The notes under the pieces are model-generated. The model was given only the letters and a program-made list of their open reading frames with translations, did no database searches and had not been told where the DNA came from. A stretch of 64,000 bases of DNA, from assembly GCA_914767715.1 (NCBI GenBank), contig OU612067.1:23164162-23228161 (forward strand), given 5' to 3'. The stretch comes from Membranipora membranacea (taxonomy: Eukaryota; Bryozoa; Gymnolaemata; Cheilostomatida; Membraniporidae). Of the stretch, positions 50,201-57,155 are shown piece after piece. The translations under genes and the position numbers were made by a program. Each line of letters begins with the position of its first letter. Position 1 is the stretch's first letter.

Positions 50201-50971
50201 TTTAGTTTGACACATTTTGCTCTACTTTTTTTGCAAAAACAAAAATTGTTGTCTAGACAGGCTGTCCTGGCTGTCCAAACAATTGGTGGGTCTTATCAGT
50301 ATACATTGATGTCTGAATATTTCTACGTAATTTTGGTAATATTTGCTATTGATCTTTGCTTGTATGCTGTTATCTACTGTAGAAGTGTAATGCTGCATGA
50401 CATATGATGGTTAATGTGGGTTAAAATCGCAAGTTTTTGTCTCTGTTCGAAGACTAAGAAATAAAAGTGCCTTGAGGGCGCGGCCGCCATATTCGGCATC
50501 AAGTTGCTTTCAGTTTGTAGGCAGGTTGGAGAACACCTGGGGCCGGATTCAAACCTGAGACCTCTAAAGCTTGCGTGTCAGACAGCAAGCGCTCCAACCA
50601 ACTGAGCTACCTCCTACTACTATGTTTTTGTTTCTGTTCTGGCTTTGTCATTGGCTGGTGTCAAAATTTTGATTGGCTCCCAACAGCCAATCAAATTTAA
50701 GGCCAAAATGTTTGGCCAAATGCCCAGACTATGTGTATGTATCCAAGGAGCACTTTATACCAAGCACCTCCATTATGTTATAACATCTGCCTTGTTTCAT
50801 TTGCAGAATGATGTCCCACAGTTGACGGGTCAAAGTAACCAGTTATACGTCAAATTTGTCACAACACAAACTCTAGATAGCGAAGCTAAGTTTATAGCTT
50901 CATATACGTCAGCTGAGCAAGGCGGTGGGACATTCCGGCAGCCCCTCATACCATTAAACATCGGCAAATAG
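19593..50971 (+). CDS. cubilin-like multi-CUB protein, 27 CUB units (5' end not found)
   Basis: About 52 exons on the plus strand encode consecutive CUB domains. Each is recognisable by CGG near its start, then a SPNYP-YPHN-C-W block, a C-YDY-E block, a G-YCG block and a terminal SD-GF block. Most units are split into two exons. The intron between domains falls after the first base of a codon, and the internal intron falls just after the YDY-LE motif. The last exon ends in TAG at 50969-50971 right after a CUB domain, as in cubilin. Cubilin, an endocytic receptor for intrinsic factor-B12 and other ligands, also has 27 CUBs but carries EGF repeats before them. None is visible here. Stops or frameshifts occur in at least eight exons, so the gene may be decaying or the assembly may contain errors. 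Other multi-CUB secreted proteins cannot be excluded. Confidence 0.85.
20471..20758. repeat. 12-bp minisatellite, 24 units
   Basis: 24 tandem copies of CAGTACGCTCAC in the intron between CUB units 1 and 2. Only one base differs in the whole array: A for C at 20687, the first base of unit 19. Because the unit is divisible by three and stop-free, it makes long artificial open frames on both strands. I treat these as non-coding. Confidence 0.98.
21024..21793 (+). CDS. CUB unit 2 (two stops and a frameshift)
   Basis: Exon 21024-21208 reads [16 protein letters not shown] onward, but both tyrosines of the usual YDY motif are stop codons (TAG 21194-21196 and TAA 21200-21202, with the D between intact). 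The second exon, 21629-21793, changes frame near 21650 before reading [11 protein letters not shown] and GFMVTW. Confidence 0.7.
21222..21325. repeat. short imperfect tandem repeat
   Basis: Four degenerate copies of a unit of about 26 bp built on CATTCATGAGGTTTTCCACAG, in the intron inside CUB unit 2. Confidence 0.7.
22032..22777 (+). CDS. CUB unit 3
   Basis: Exons 22032-22219 and 22621-22777. Reads [43 protein letters not shown] and PDSSV-GFRATW. All four cysteines are present, as are the acidic residues expected in a calcium-binding CUB. Confidence 0.85.
23466..24434 (+). CDS. CUB unit 4 (in-frame stop)
   Basis: Exons 23466-23647 ([30 protein letters not shown]) and 24245-24434. The second exon has a TAG at 24287-24289 and then continues in the same frame with [12 protein letters not shown] and ATDGSVSD, so a single base change would account for it. 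The intron holds a hAT-type MITE. Confidence 0.75.
23720..24090. mobile_element. hAT-type MITE (TGTGTTGGC family)
   Basis: This 371-bp element has inverted ends TAGCCAATGTGTTGG and the complement of CCAACAAATTGGCTA. It is flanked by TTCTTATG (23712-23719) and GTCTTATG (24091-24098), which match at 7 of 8 bases. An 8-bp duplication with TAG-like ends points to hAT. No transposase frame is present. Confidence 0.75.
24823..25995 (+). CDS. CUB unit 5
   Basis: Exons 24823-25039 ([35 protein letters not shown]) and 25835-25995 ([28 protein letters not shown]). Its first exon is longer than usual because the internal intron lies after the NNTR segment. Confidence 0.85.
26130..26789 (+). CDS. CUB unit 6 (fourth Cys lost)
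   Basis: Exons 26130-26311 ([33 protein letters not shown]) and 26636-26789 ([26 protein letters not shown]). The usual YCG is ISG, leaving Cys3 without its normal partner. Confidence 0.85.
26931..27124 (+). CDS. CUB unit 7, orphan first-half exon with stop
   Basis: Reads [20 protein letters not shown] to CRNDY, then TAG (27119-27121) in place of the usual leucine. It closely resembles the first-half exon of unit 8 ([20 protein letters not shown]). No matching second-half exon lies before unit 8, so it looks like a duplicated and decaying exon. Confidence 0.75.
27496..28268 (+). CDS. CUB unit 8
   Basis: Exons 27496-27680 ([27 protein letters not shown]) and 28109-28268 ([33 protein letters not shown]). 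All four cysteines are present. The intron carries a tRNA-derived SINE. Confidence 0.88.
27835..27970 (-). repeat. tRNA-derived SINE head
   Basis: Minus strand: TGGCCTGATGGTTAAGAGTGC (A box) with GTTCTAATTCC (B box) about 40 bases on. A short AAGTCT tandem run borders its left side. Confidence 0.6.
28579..28620 (+). CDS. microexon linker between CUB units 8 and 9
   Basis: 42-nt segment between a TACTACTAG acceptor and a GTAAGA donor. It keeps the phase of both neighbours and reads [13 protein letters not shown], a glycine/serine/asparagine-rich linker. Plausible but unproven; it may be optional. Confidence 0.5.
29047..29645 (+). CDS. CUB unit 9
   Basis: Exons 29047-29228 ([33 protein letters not shown]) and 29477-29645 ([32 protein letters not shown]). 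Complete. Confidence 0.88.
29935..29953. repeat. poly-C run
   Basis: Uninterrupted run of about 19 C in the intron before CUB unit 10. A likely site of sequencing-length uncertainty. Confidence 0.9.
30031..31095 (+). CDS. CUB unit 10 (three exons)
   Basis: Exons 30031-30212 ([32 protein letters not shown]) and 30467-30574 ([19 protein letters not shown]), plus the start of exon 31051-31219 ([15 protein letters not shown]). An extra intron interrupts the second half. Confidence 0.85.
31096..32107 (+). CDS. CUB unit 11
   Basis: Begins inside exon 31051-31219 ([26 protein letters not shown]). Continues in 31486-31583 ([22 protein letters not shown]) and 31942-32107 ([31 protein letters not shown]). 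No intron separates it from unit 10. Confidence 0.85.
32437..32988 (+). CDS. CUB unit 12
   Basis: Exons 32437-32569 ([24 protein letters not shown]) and 32789-32988 ([35 protein letters not shown]). The internal intron is earlier than in neighbouring units. Confidence 0.87.
33285..33886 (+). CDS. CUB unit 13 (Cys1 and Cys2 both lost)
   Basis: Exons 33285-33466 and 33673-33886. The opening reads [16 protein letters not shown] where other units have VCGG, and NADHTWSI where they have C-W. The pair that normally forms the first disulfide is therefore absent together, while Cys3 (TCQYDYLQ) and Cys4 (KICGTN) remain. [11 protein letters not shown] linker follows. Confidence 0.87.
34077..34743 (+). 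CDS. CUB unit 14 (frameshift)
   Basis: Exon 34077-34266 starts [15 protein letters not shown] and SPNWPEW, then changes frame near 34150 to continue MDCTWTI and [12 protein letters not shown]. Exon 34588-34743 reads [14 protein letters not shown] to GFQLQY. Confidence 0.75.
35036..35677 (+). CDS. CUB unit 15
   Basis: Exons 35036-35217 ([33 protein letters not shown]) and 35504-35677 ([27 protein letters not shown]). YDY is replaced by TGD, so calcium binding at this unit is doubtful. Confidence 0.85.
36068..36937 (+). CDS. CUB unit 16
   Basis: Exons 36068-36255 ([28 protein letters not shown]) and 36759-36937 ([30 protein letters not shown]). As spliced, Cys3 reads F. An in-frame CSFNYDY lies just upstream of the chosen acceptor, so the exon edge could differ. 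Confidence 0.8.
37140..37318 (-). repeat. tRNA-derived SINE
   Basis: Minus strand: CGTAGCTCAATTGGTGAAG (A box) and TGTTTGAATCCCGG (B box), about 50 bases apart, followed by an unrelated body. In the intron before CUB unit 17. Confidence 0.65.
37366..37988 (+). CDS. CUB unit 17
   Basis: Exons 37366-37584 ([35 protein letters not shown]) and 37839-37988 ([23 protein letters not shown]). YDY is replaced by TGQD. Confidence 0.87.
38221..38811 (+). CDS. CUB unit 18 (frameshift)
   Basis: Exon 38221-38401 reads [28 protein letters not shown], and then loses one base near 38390 before what should be DYLE. Exon 38643-38811 is intact ([23 protein letters not shown]). Confidence 0.78.
38977..39971 (+). 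CDS. CUB unit 19 (three exons)
   Basis: Exons 38977-39078 ([20 protein letters not shown]), 39522-39668 ([26 protein letters not shown]) and 39813-39971 ([24 protein letters not shown]). An additional intron splits the N-terminal part. Confidence 0.85.
40207..41119 (+). CDS. CUB unit 20
   Basis: Exons 40207-40328 ([25 protein letters not shown]) and 40891-41119 ([34 protein letters not shown]). Complete, with an early internal intron. Confidence 0.88.
41331..41400. repeat. short foldback copy, TGTGTTGGCTCTGA family
   Basis: Arms TAGCTGATGTGTTGGCTCTG and the complementary AGAGCCAACACATCGGCATA surround a 20-25 base loop. Related to the 23720-24090 element. No convincing target duplication. 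Confidence 0.75.
41498..42283 (+). CDS. CUB unit 21 (frameshift)
   Basis: Exons 41498-41721 ([35 protein letters not shown]) and 42153-42283. In the second, [15 protein letters not shown] is followed by a change of frame near 42220 before [18 protein letters not shown]. Confidence 0.78.
42704..43402 (+). CDS. CUB unit 22
   Basis: Exons 42704-42859 ([30 protein letters not shown]) and 43217-43402 ([33 protein letters not shown]). The intron carries a tRNA-derived SINE. Confidence 0.87.
42934..43082 (+). repeat. tRNA-derived SINE
   Basis: Plus strand: AGTGGTGCAATTGATAGAGC (A box) then TTTTCAATCCCC (B box), a unique body and an A-rich 3' end. Confidence 0.65.
43771..44227 (+). CDS. CUB unit 23 (GC donor, frameshift)
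   Basis: Exon 43771-43897 ([24 protein letters not shown]) ends AG followed by GCAAGT, a consensus GC-AG intron. Exon 44006-44227 ([26 protein letters not shown]) breaks frame near 44122 before [13 protein letters not shown]. Confidence 0.78.
44547..44719. repeat. imperfect hairpin repeat
   Basis: AATGAGCGAATAATTTGCAC near 44551 pairs with GTGCAAATTATTTGCCCATT near 44698. Matching inner arms (GGGTATGAAATT with AATTTCATGCCC) extend it. Abuts the element at 44720. Confidence 0.7.
44720..46610. mobile_element. 1.9 kb element with about 147-bp terminal inverted repeats
   Basis: The left end (44720-44868) and right end (about 46465-46610) are roughly 90% complementary over about 147 bp, for example GATCTATCGCAGTAGAGGCC against its complement. 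TTAA flanks both sides (44716-44719, 46611-46614), suggesting TTAA-targeted insertion. Inside, 45688-45762 on the plus strand reads [16 protein letters not shown] and then a stop after SFYLFK. This resembles the start of a THAP zinc finger, so it may be a transposase remnant. Non-autonomous. Confidence 0.75.
46745..47619 (+). CDS. CUB unit 24
   Basis: Exons 46745-46953 ([29 protein letters not shown]) and 47454-47619 ([24 protein letters not shown]). Preceded by the 2.5 kb intron that contains the inverted-repeat element. Confidence 0.86.
47722..47759 (+). CDS. possible short linker exon
   Basis: Between a TTCTGTAG acceptor and a GTAAGT donor, reading [13 protein letters not shown]. Its 38-nt length does not match the phase of the next exon, so the model here is unsettled. 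Confidence 0.3.
47860..48497 (+). CDS. CUB unit 25
   Basis: Exons 47860-48077 ([35 protein letters not shown]) and 48353-48497 ([22 protein letters not shown]). YDY is replaced by ENY. Confidence 0.86.
48628..49290 (+). CDS. CUB unit 26
   Basis: Exon 48628-48815 ([33 protein letters not shown]) and the first part of exon 49123-49354 ([32 protein letters not shown]). The CGG signature is CNR here. Confidence 0.87.
49291..50971 (+). CDS. CUB unit 27 and protein C terminus
   Basis: Starts within exon 49123-49354 ([16 protein letters not shown]) with no intron after unit 26. Continues in 49963-50123 ([24 protein letters not shown]) and 50807-50971 ([25 protein letters not shown]). The tail ends PLIPLNIGK and TAG. 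No membrane segment or GPI-like tail, so the product is probably secreted or peripherally attached. Confidence 0.85.
49721..49750. repeat. short perfect hairpin
   Basis: 13-bp arms CAGTATGGAAATG and CATTTCCATACTG around AATC, in the intron of CUB unit 27. Confidence 0.8.
50519..50622 (-). repeat. tRNA-derived SINE head
   Basis: Minus strand: GTAGCTCAGTTGGTTGGAGC (A box) with AGGTTTGAATCCGG (B box). It lies in the last CUB intron beside a GC-rich patch with GCGGCCGC. Confidence 0.65.
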
Positions 50972-52687
50972 TGGTCACCATCTCTTACATAGCTAGCATA
51001 TTATAACAAAACTCTAATACTTCATATTAATCGTGCAATTTTAAAGAAGGTGCTCTCTTTTTTTCTTTTGATCCCATTATAGATAAACAAAAAGGCAATG
51101 CATTTGACTAAAATCACAAAAGTTTTTCTGTTATTTGCTCATGATAAAGAGAAGATTTGTAAGTTATATCAGAACGACATGTTGGTCTCCCATGACAGGA
51201 GTGTGTGTGGTTCTTAAGTGCCAATTTCATGACTTCTTCTAGAGAAAAACAATTTTTATATGTCACTTTTCTAACAGGCCATTACCATACCCTTACACTT
51301 TAGCGTGCACATTTGTAAGATTGTCTTCTCATGCTCCATAGTTGAGCACTGAGACAAACCTATCAAGTCAAAAGAGTTATTCCGCTGACTGATTTATCAT
51401 TTATCGCTATTCCAGTCTTTTTCTGTAAATTTTCACCAATATGATATCATTACAAATAATATACATAGAAATATTTCTATATAAAATAAGTCTTGTGTCG
51501 GATAACCAACATACCAACTGGCCCCTCAGGTTAACAAAAAGTAAGTAGGAAGCAAATATAGGGAAGAACTTGGCTATTTTAAGATAAAAAGTGCAGGTGA
51601 TTGACATAGTTAGTGTTTAGTTTAGTTTAGTTCCATATTAGGAAAGGATGCATATGTTGTTGTGGGTTTGTATATTACATAATTTACTCTGAGATAAAAA
51701 AGTATGATGATGTATGATCACTTTAAAAAGTAGATACTACAGAAATGTGGTTTTTCATCAGAACTCCTATATGAAGAGGTAAAACTTGTTAGATGAAATG
51801 TACGATTATAGAAACGATGGATTTGTAATAATAATACACAGCTGTGGCAATGAGCAACCAATATAACACATAATGACACCACTTCTAATATAGAGGAAGT
51901 TAGATGCTAAGGGAAAAATCATGAGATCAAAATCATAATTCAATATACTGAGCAGTAATAGAATTTCTCAAAGTTCTCCGTGAATATTACATTTCCCCTC
52001 AACGAAGATACACATTGAGACCACCATATTGAGTTTTTGCGTCGCGACGCAATCTTTATATCAAAAGAGCTAAGAAGAAACATATGATGATTATGGATTA
52101 CATCTTAAGATAGGTGAGTATGTTTTATAGTATAAAGAAACCTTTGGACTCACAAAACTAAGACTTCAGGTTAAGTACACATTATAAGAAATTTGAACAA
52201 TCATCAGATATCCCAAACCCGTGGATGCAGACCCCTCAATGAAAAGGTTTGGCACCCCTGAACTAAACAATAGTGATATGATTACAATGGACACCAAATG
52301 ACAATGCTACGATCTCAAACTACACAAAATTCAATCCTATCAATATATCCGATCTAATCAGTATCCAAAGTTGACATCACTCAAGACATACTAGAATTAT
52401 TAGCATTCTGACAGAGAGGGCAACTCCTAATATAATTGATACCAATGTTATTTATTAGTGGTGACATGTAGCATTGGGTATCCAACAGTAAATAACTAAT
52501 TTGGAAGATTATGACCTCAAGGGCACCCTATACCTATCAACCAATAGATGATAATCTCAGGATCAATAAACTCATGTTAACTCATATCATATTTTTGTTT
52601 TTTCCAAAAGCCAAATAAGGCATCCCGAAGAACAATCCATCCACTGCAATCATCTATGTCAGTCTATAAATCTTGCTGATTGAGAGA
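50972..52687. other. downstream of the CUB gene, no gene seen
   Basis: AT-rich. No AATAAA close to the stop codon was noticed. No domain-bearing open frame on either strand. Confidence 0.55.
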
Positions 52688-52695
52688 CTCTATAG

Positions 52696-54405
52696 CATGG
52701 GTGGGCAACCTTTTCTTGAAAAGGGCCACATTTTACGCAGGCTCAACTCAAAAGGCCGCAACATATCTTTCAAGGATAAATTGGAACTGGAGTAACAATT
52801 TTGGCACTTCCTATTTTGTGAATAATAAAACAGATTGTGTAAAGAATTGCAGTATGTTGCAAGAACCATCAAACTCAGCAGAAACATCTGTTTATCTAAT
52901 CTTCTGGAGTTTTGTGACGTCATTTTACCTCATGATTTGATCTTGTACGTGTCTGTTTCCCTGTGTTTCATGTGTATGACAAAGGGCAAGGTGGTCGTGG
53001 GCCTTCTCGCGGTTTAAGTGCAAATAATAATACTTAGCTGAACAGTTGCATGGGCGTCAGAAGGATTTAGCAAGGGGTGCTCTTTTTAGCTGTGGAGTAG
53101 TTAGTGGCATGTGTAAGCCGGGAGGGTGCGGGAGGGGCGCCCAATTTTTTTGAAATTCGAGACCCAAAAAGAGACATTCTGGTACCAATGAACTAAACCT
53201 TAGGTTTAGTTCATTGCTGGTACATAACAGCCAACTTTTATGGATGAGCAACACCAAGCATGATACCAAAAATATTTAACAGCAACAGCCTCTTGCCCGA
53301 GCCCCGATTGAAAGTTCTAGCGATAAAAGAAAACACTGAGTTCCCTGGTAGTAGCCTAGTTAGATAGTTTATTTGTGAACAAATTTAAAAAATGGTTGGA
53401 ATAAAAACAGACCAAAGAGTACTTAGTGAACTACCAGTAAATCCATACAGCATTCTTGCACCTGCAAGACCATTATTTATTAGGCCTTATTTGATTGATT
53501 ATTAGTCATTGACGTTGCAGAATGGTACAATCGTACCCAGCTCCAGTTTTCTGCTGTGTGGCCTGGAAAAGAAAATTTTAAACCTCCCAAGGGGTGCTCA
53601 CTTGAGCACCCTGAGCACCCCTTTTGACGCCCATGAACAGTTGTGATGGAGAAGAAAGTATTTTGCGCAGCGAAAAAAAATTTTCCAGCGCCCATCCTCC
53701 TGCAAAGGAGAATTTTTTGCAAATGGTTGTGAAATGAAAGACAATATGGATCATTTCAGCCATAATGCAGGAGCACTTGTAACAAAGAGACTTTTTGATG
53801 CAAATCCGCCTTTTGTCCAAGATGACGGTTTTGCCAAAAACTACTAATAACTATTTTATTAGTGAACTTTGTTATTTTAACATCCTAAGGTCACTGTTTT
53901 GTGTTATTTTGAAAGTGAAAGTTGGCACCAGTACAACAGTTATGAGGATTCTGTGTAGAGTGGCTTGGGAAGCTTTGCTACATGCCTAATACAGAATGGC
54001 CCTGTTTATGACAAAACAGAGGATGGGCTGGCCCTAAAGAGGGACGCAAGTTGCCCCGAGTCCTCGTACTGAGAGTGTGATACATCCTAGAAGTCTAGAA
54101 TGCATCCTAGAGGTGAGGCCATGGTGGACCTCCTAATCATAAGTGTGCAGCAAGCTGCCAGAAACTGAAACAGGCACTAATCAGCCATTGGCAGTGACAC
54201 TTTGATCTTAGCCAATAGGCCGAGAAGCGCCACTATTTTGAAATATCATGACTTACAGAGGCTATGCATACTTGGTTGTCCGCATAAGGAAGAGAAATCA
54301 AAATTGATGTGTAATAACTTTTTTTAGGTATAAGGCCACAATTAGGCCGCAAAAGATTACCCATAAGGCCGCACTGGCAAAAAGGCCGCAGGTTGCCCAC
54401 AGCTG
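52696..54405. mobile_element. hAT-type element (non-autonomous)
   Basis: Flanked by identical 8-bp repeats CTCTATAG at 52688-52695 and 54406-54413. Its ends are CATGGGTGGGCAACCT and the complement of AGGTTGCCCACAGCTG, close to the GTGGGCAA termini usual in hAT transposons. GGCC-rich subterminal repeats (AAGGCCGCA) are present. No transposase frame is seen. A second element sits inside it. Confidence 0.9.
53049..53635. mobile_element. nested hAT-like MITE
   Basis: Inverted ends CATGGGCGTCA and TTTTGACGCCCATG are flanked by identical AACAGTTG at 53041-53048 and 53636-53643. It lies within the larger hAT element, so it inserted later. Contains a 14-bp perfect hairpin at 53186-53216. Confidence 0.88.
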
Positions 54406-54413
54406 CTCTATAG

Positions 54414-55994
54414 TATGAAAATGGCCAAATTATTTCATTGTGACAAGTTGTCTTCTGTTTGATAAAGAAATGACAACTTCAAAAAAAATGCAAATAAACT
54501 TTGAAATTTTTGTAAATTTGCTTATAATACGTTCCTTTCACCAGCCTTTCACTATATCTGACTCTTTTTGCTTTTGATTTCCACACATTAAACTGAGAAT
54601 GCTCAGCAATTTTGTCATAGACTCAAGCTTTTGCCTGAAATTTGTACTGCCCAGCTCGGCTCACTCTCTCTGGTTGGAAACGGAGGTCCACCAGGGGCAA
54701 TGTTCGATTATAAGCCCAAATTACCAACATTAGATTACCAGATTAACCTTACAGATACAAACTGACTAACTACGTAACAGATTTTTATGCAAAAGAAAGA
54801 TGATGTTGTTAGAACCTGAGTATTTACATAATACTATATAAATCGGAGATAATATCCACTAGGTGTCATCCTCAACTGAAAAATTGTAAATTTATATCAG
54901 TCAGCCAGTAGAGGTAGAGTATGGATTGTCGTCCATCCCGGTCCAACAGATAGCAAAAATTCTTGTCTGTCCCTGCTCGCCATGCCCAAACTATTCATCC
55001 AGCATTTTCTGTCTGTCCATCAAAAGATTTTGTCCGCCCATTCTTGCCTGTCCAGTGCTGATTGCACACCTCAGGAAGCTTTGTTGCTAAAAAATTAAAA
55101 GCTGGACATAAAGCCTACCAAAGGGTGTGCTGCGCTAATGAACCAATCCGGATGCCTATCGGACAACCGCCGGATGTCCGCGTTGCATCCAGTGGTTGCC
55201 CATTTTGATATATAATTTTGCAAGAGTGTGACTGAAAACTGCTTATGAATGGTACAACTAAAATGAAATAATATATGCAAGATTCTAGTAGCCTAGAAAA
55301 TGTGTTGACTCTGTCTGATCAGAACAAGCACATTGGCTAGTCTAACATTGTGTTGTCTGATCAGTACTTATGAGAACATAACTCTAGTTGAATATTCCTT
55401 GGCCATTTTCATACATTGAAAATGGCCAAAGCTCTGATTGGCTGAAATCTTGTTATTAGAATCCATCGGGATGATGAAAACTGACTTTGAACTTGGGACA
55501 TTTTCATTATGGTGGCCATTTTCTCACCTGGCCATTATAATTGGTGCCGTTTTCATTCCTTGGCCATTTTCATATAGAATCGGATACACTGCTGCATCTA
55601 TGTGTTTGACAATTCTTTCACAAGAAAATTTTTATTTTCAATATTTTGAATATTAAAAAACACTCGTATATAATTATAGTTTAAATCAAATATGGGTGAT
55701 GAGGATAGTGTAGTATGGAAATAGTGTGATAATTTCTTTCAACATTCTCAGGCTAACACAAAACCAAACTGTATCAGATTTGAGATGAATACTCTAACTA
55801 AAAGTGTTAGGCATATTTAAAGAGAACCCTGTGGTGGGCTTAATTCCACATGGATGGTTAGATATATGCCTTTGAAAAGTATAAAATGTATCAGTTCATA
55901 GGAGATCACACAACATAAGGTGCAGAAACATCTTAATTATTGGTATACCTATTAGACTTATATATATTATTGTTCTGTAGTAGGGCATACGTGT
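54414..55994. other. intergenic, 3' flank of the ROCO-caspase gene
   Basis: Holds a foldback (13-bp arms TTGGCCATTTTCA, 55399-55429, with another TTCCTTGGCCATTTTCATA near 55556) and a decayed TGTGTTGGCTCTGA-family copy near 55294-55339. On the minus strand an AATAAA at 55631-55636 is a possible polyadenylation signal about 360 bases past the stop codon. Confidence 0.5.
55631..55636 (-). terminator. possible polyadenylation signal
   Basis: AATAAA on the minus strand, about 360 bases downstream of the ROCO-caspase stop codon. Position is reasonable, but the hexamer is common in AT-rich DNA. Confidence 0.3.
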
Positions 55995-57155
55995 TTAGCG
56001 ACGTGGGTTGAAACCGGGGAACAGATACAGCTTTCTTCCCTTAGTCAAGGTTTTAAATGGTACAGCTGTCTGCCCTGAACAGCTATCAGGATATTTCTCT
56101 GCTAACGATTTACTTTCTCGGCTTACTCTGTCCTGTACCTGCAATACAAAGTAGTAGCTTGTAGAACTATTGTGAATATAATAATTCACTTTGATGAGCT
56201 CTGATTATCCATGACTAACGCCTAGTTTGATACCAAGATATTTTCCGGTGTGTCGTGCTAAGTTTGAATAACTTGCCTCTGTAACTTACCAATAACAACA
56301 AGAATCGAAAAAGTCTCGTTTAGGCGCTATTAATAGTATACATAGTCATACTGGAGAGGGCAATTGTCCACACTGCTGATTCGGATTGAATTTAACAGAC
56401 GTGAGTGACCCAAACTAACCGCCTGCTCGTGTCATTCATAATATTGATTGGGAAAAAATACCAAAGTTTTTCACATATGATCGTCATCATCAGCAGTAAG
56501 CGGAGACGATAAGGTAGATCACGGGTTTTTTTTTTTTTGTTATGTCGTAACTTCCTCATCAGAACTAATATCGCATATCCTTGGGAATGAGTGAGTAAGT
56601 TAGTTAATTAGTTAAAGTCCACTCACAATTTCAAAGAGACTGAAGAGATCTCTGTGACAGGCATGTTTAAGCAGTGTAGTGACAAGGCATCGTATCAGCA
56701 GTGAACCAGTTACTTCATTTCTCATAGACATGTAGGCTGCAATCAAATGCAAATACTGTGTAAATCTAGTTTTATACATTCAACAGGGAATATGATGGCA
56801 ATCAATGCCGCGATGTTTTAAATGTTAAATAAACACTTTAATATATAAAACATGCCCTAAGATTATTCATTGTCGAGTAGTGCTCTTTGTGGGATTAGTG
56901 CCGTTGACCTTGTCTGCGAGGAATAAGTACTACATTATAATGGCAAAAATGATCTTCCTCACTCACATTCAAAGCTAGATTTGATCACCATTAGGTCCTC
57001 CGTATTGAGGTGGTCTATTTCTAGTGGTTGACTTCGATGTGATGGTTGCTCTACTTCTGAGGCAGCTGCTTGTATTGGCTTGTATATCTTTGGCTTCCAT
57101 TGATCTTCAGTAGTCGACTGTTTTGCGGCACCAGCCTTTCCGAGATCTCTCTCAA
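55995..57155 (-). CDS. exons: caspase linker and p10 subunit
   Basis: Exon 57155-56967 is an intersubunit linker with candidate Asp cleavage sites (LEID, NTED) and the first p10 strand (DLMVIKSSFES). Exon 56736-56627 reads YMSMRNEVTGSLLIRCL. Exon 56138-55995 reads VQDRVSRESKSL and QTAVPFKTLTKGRKLYLFPG, the standard caspase end. Confidence 0.9.
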
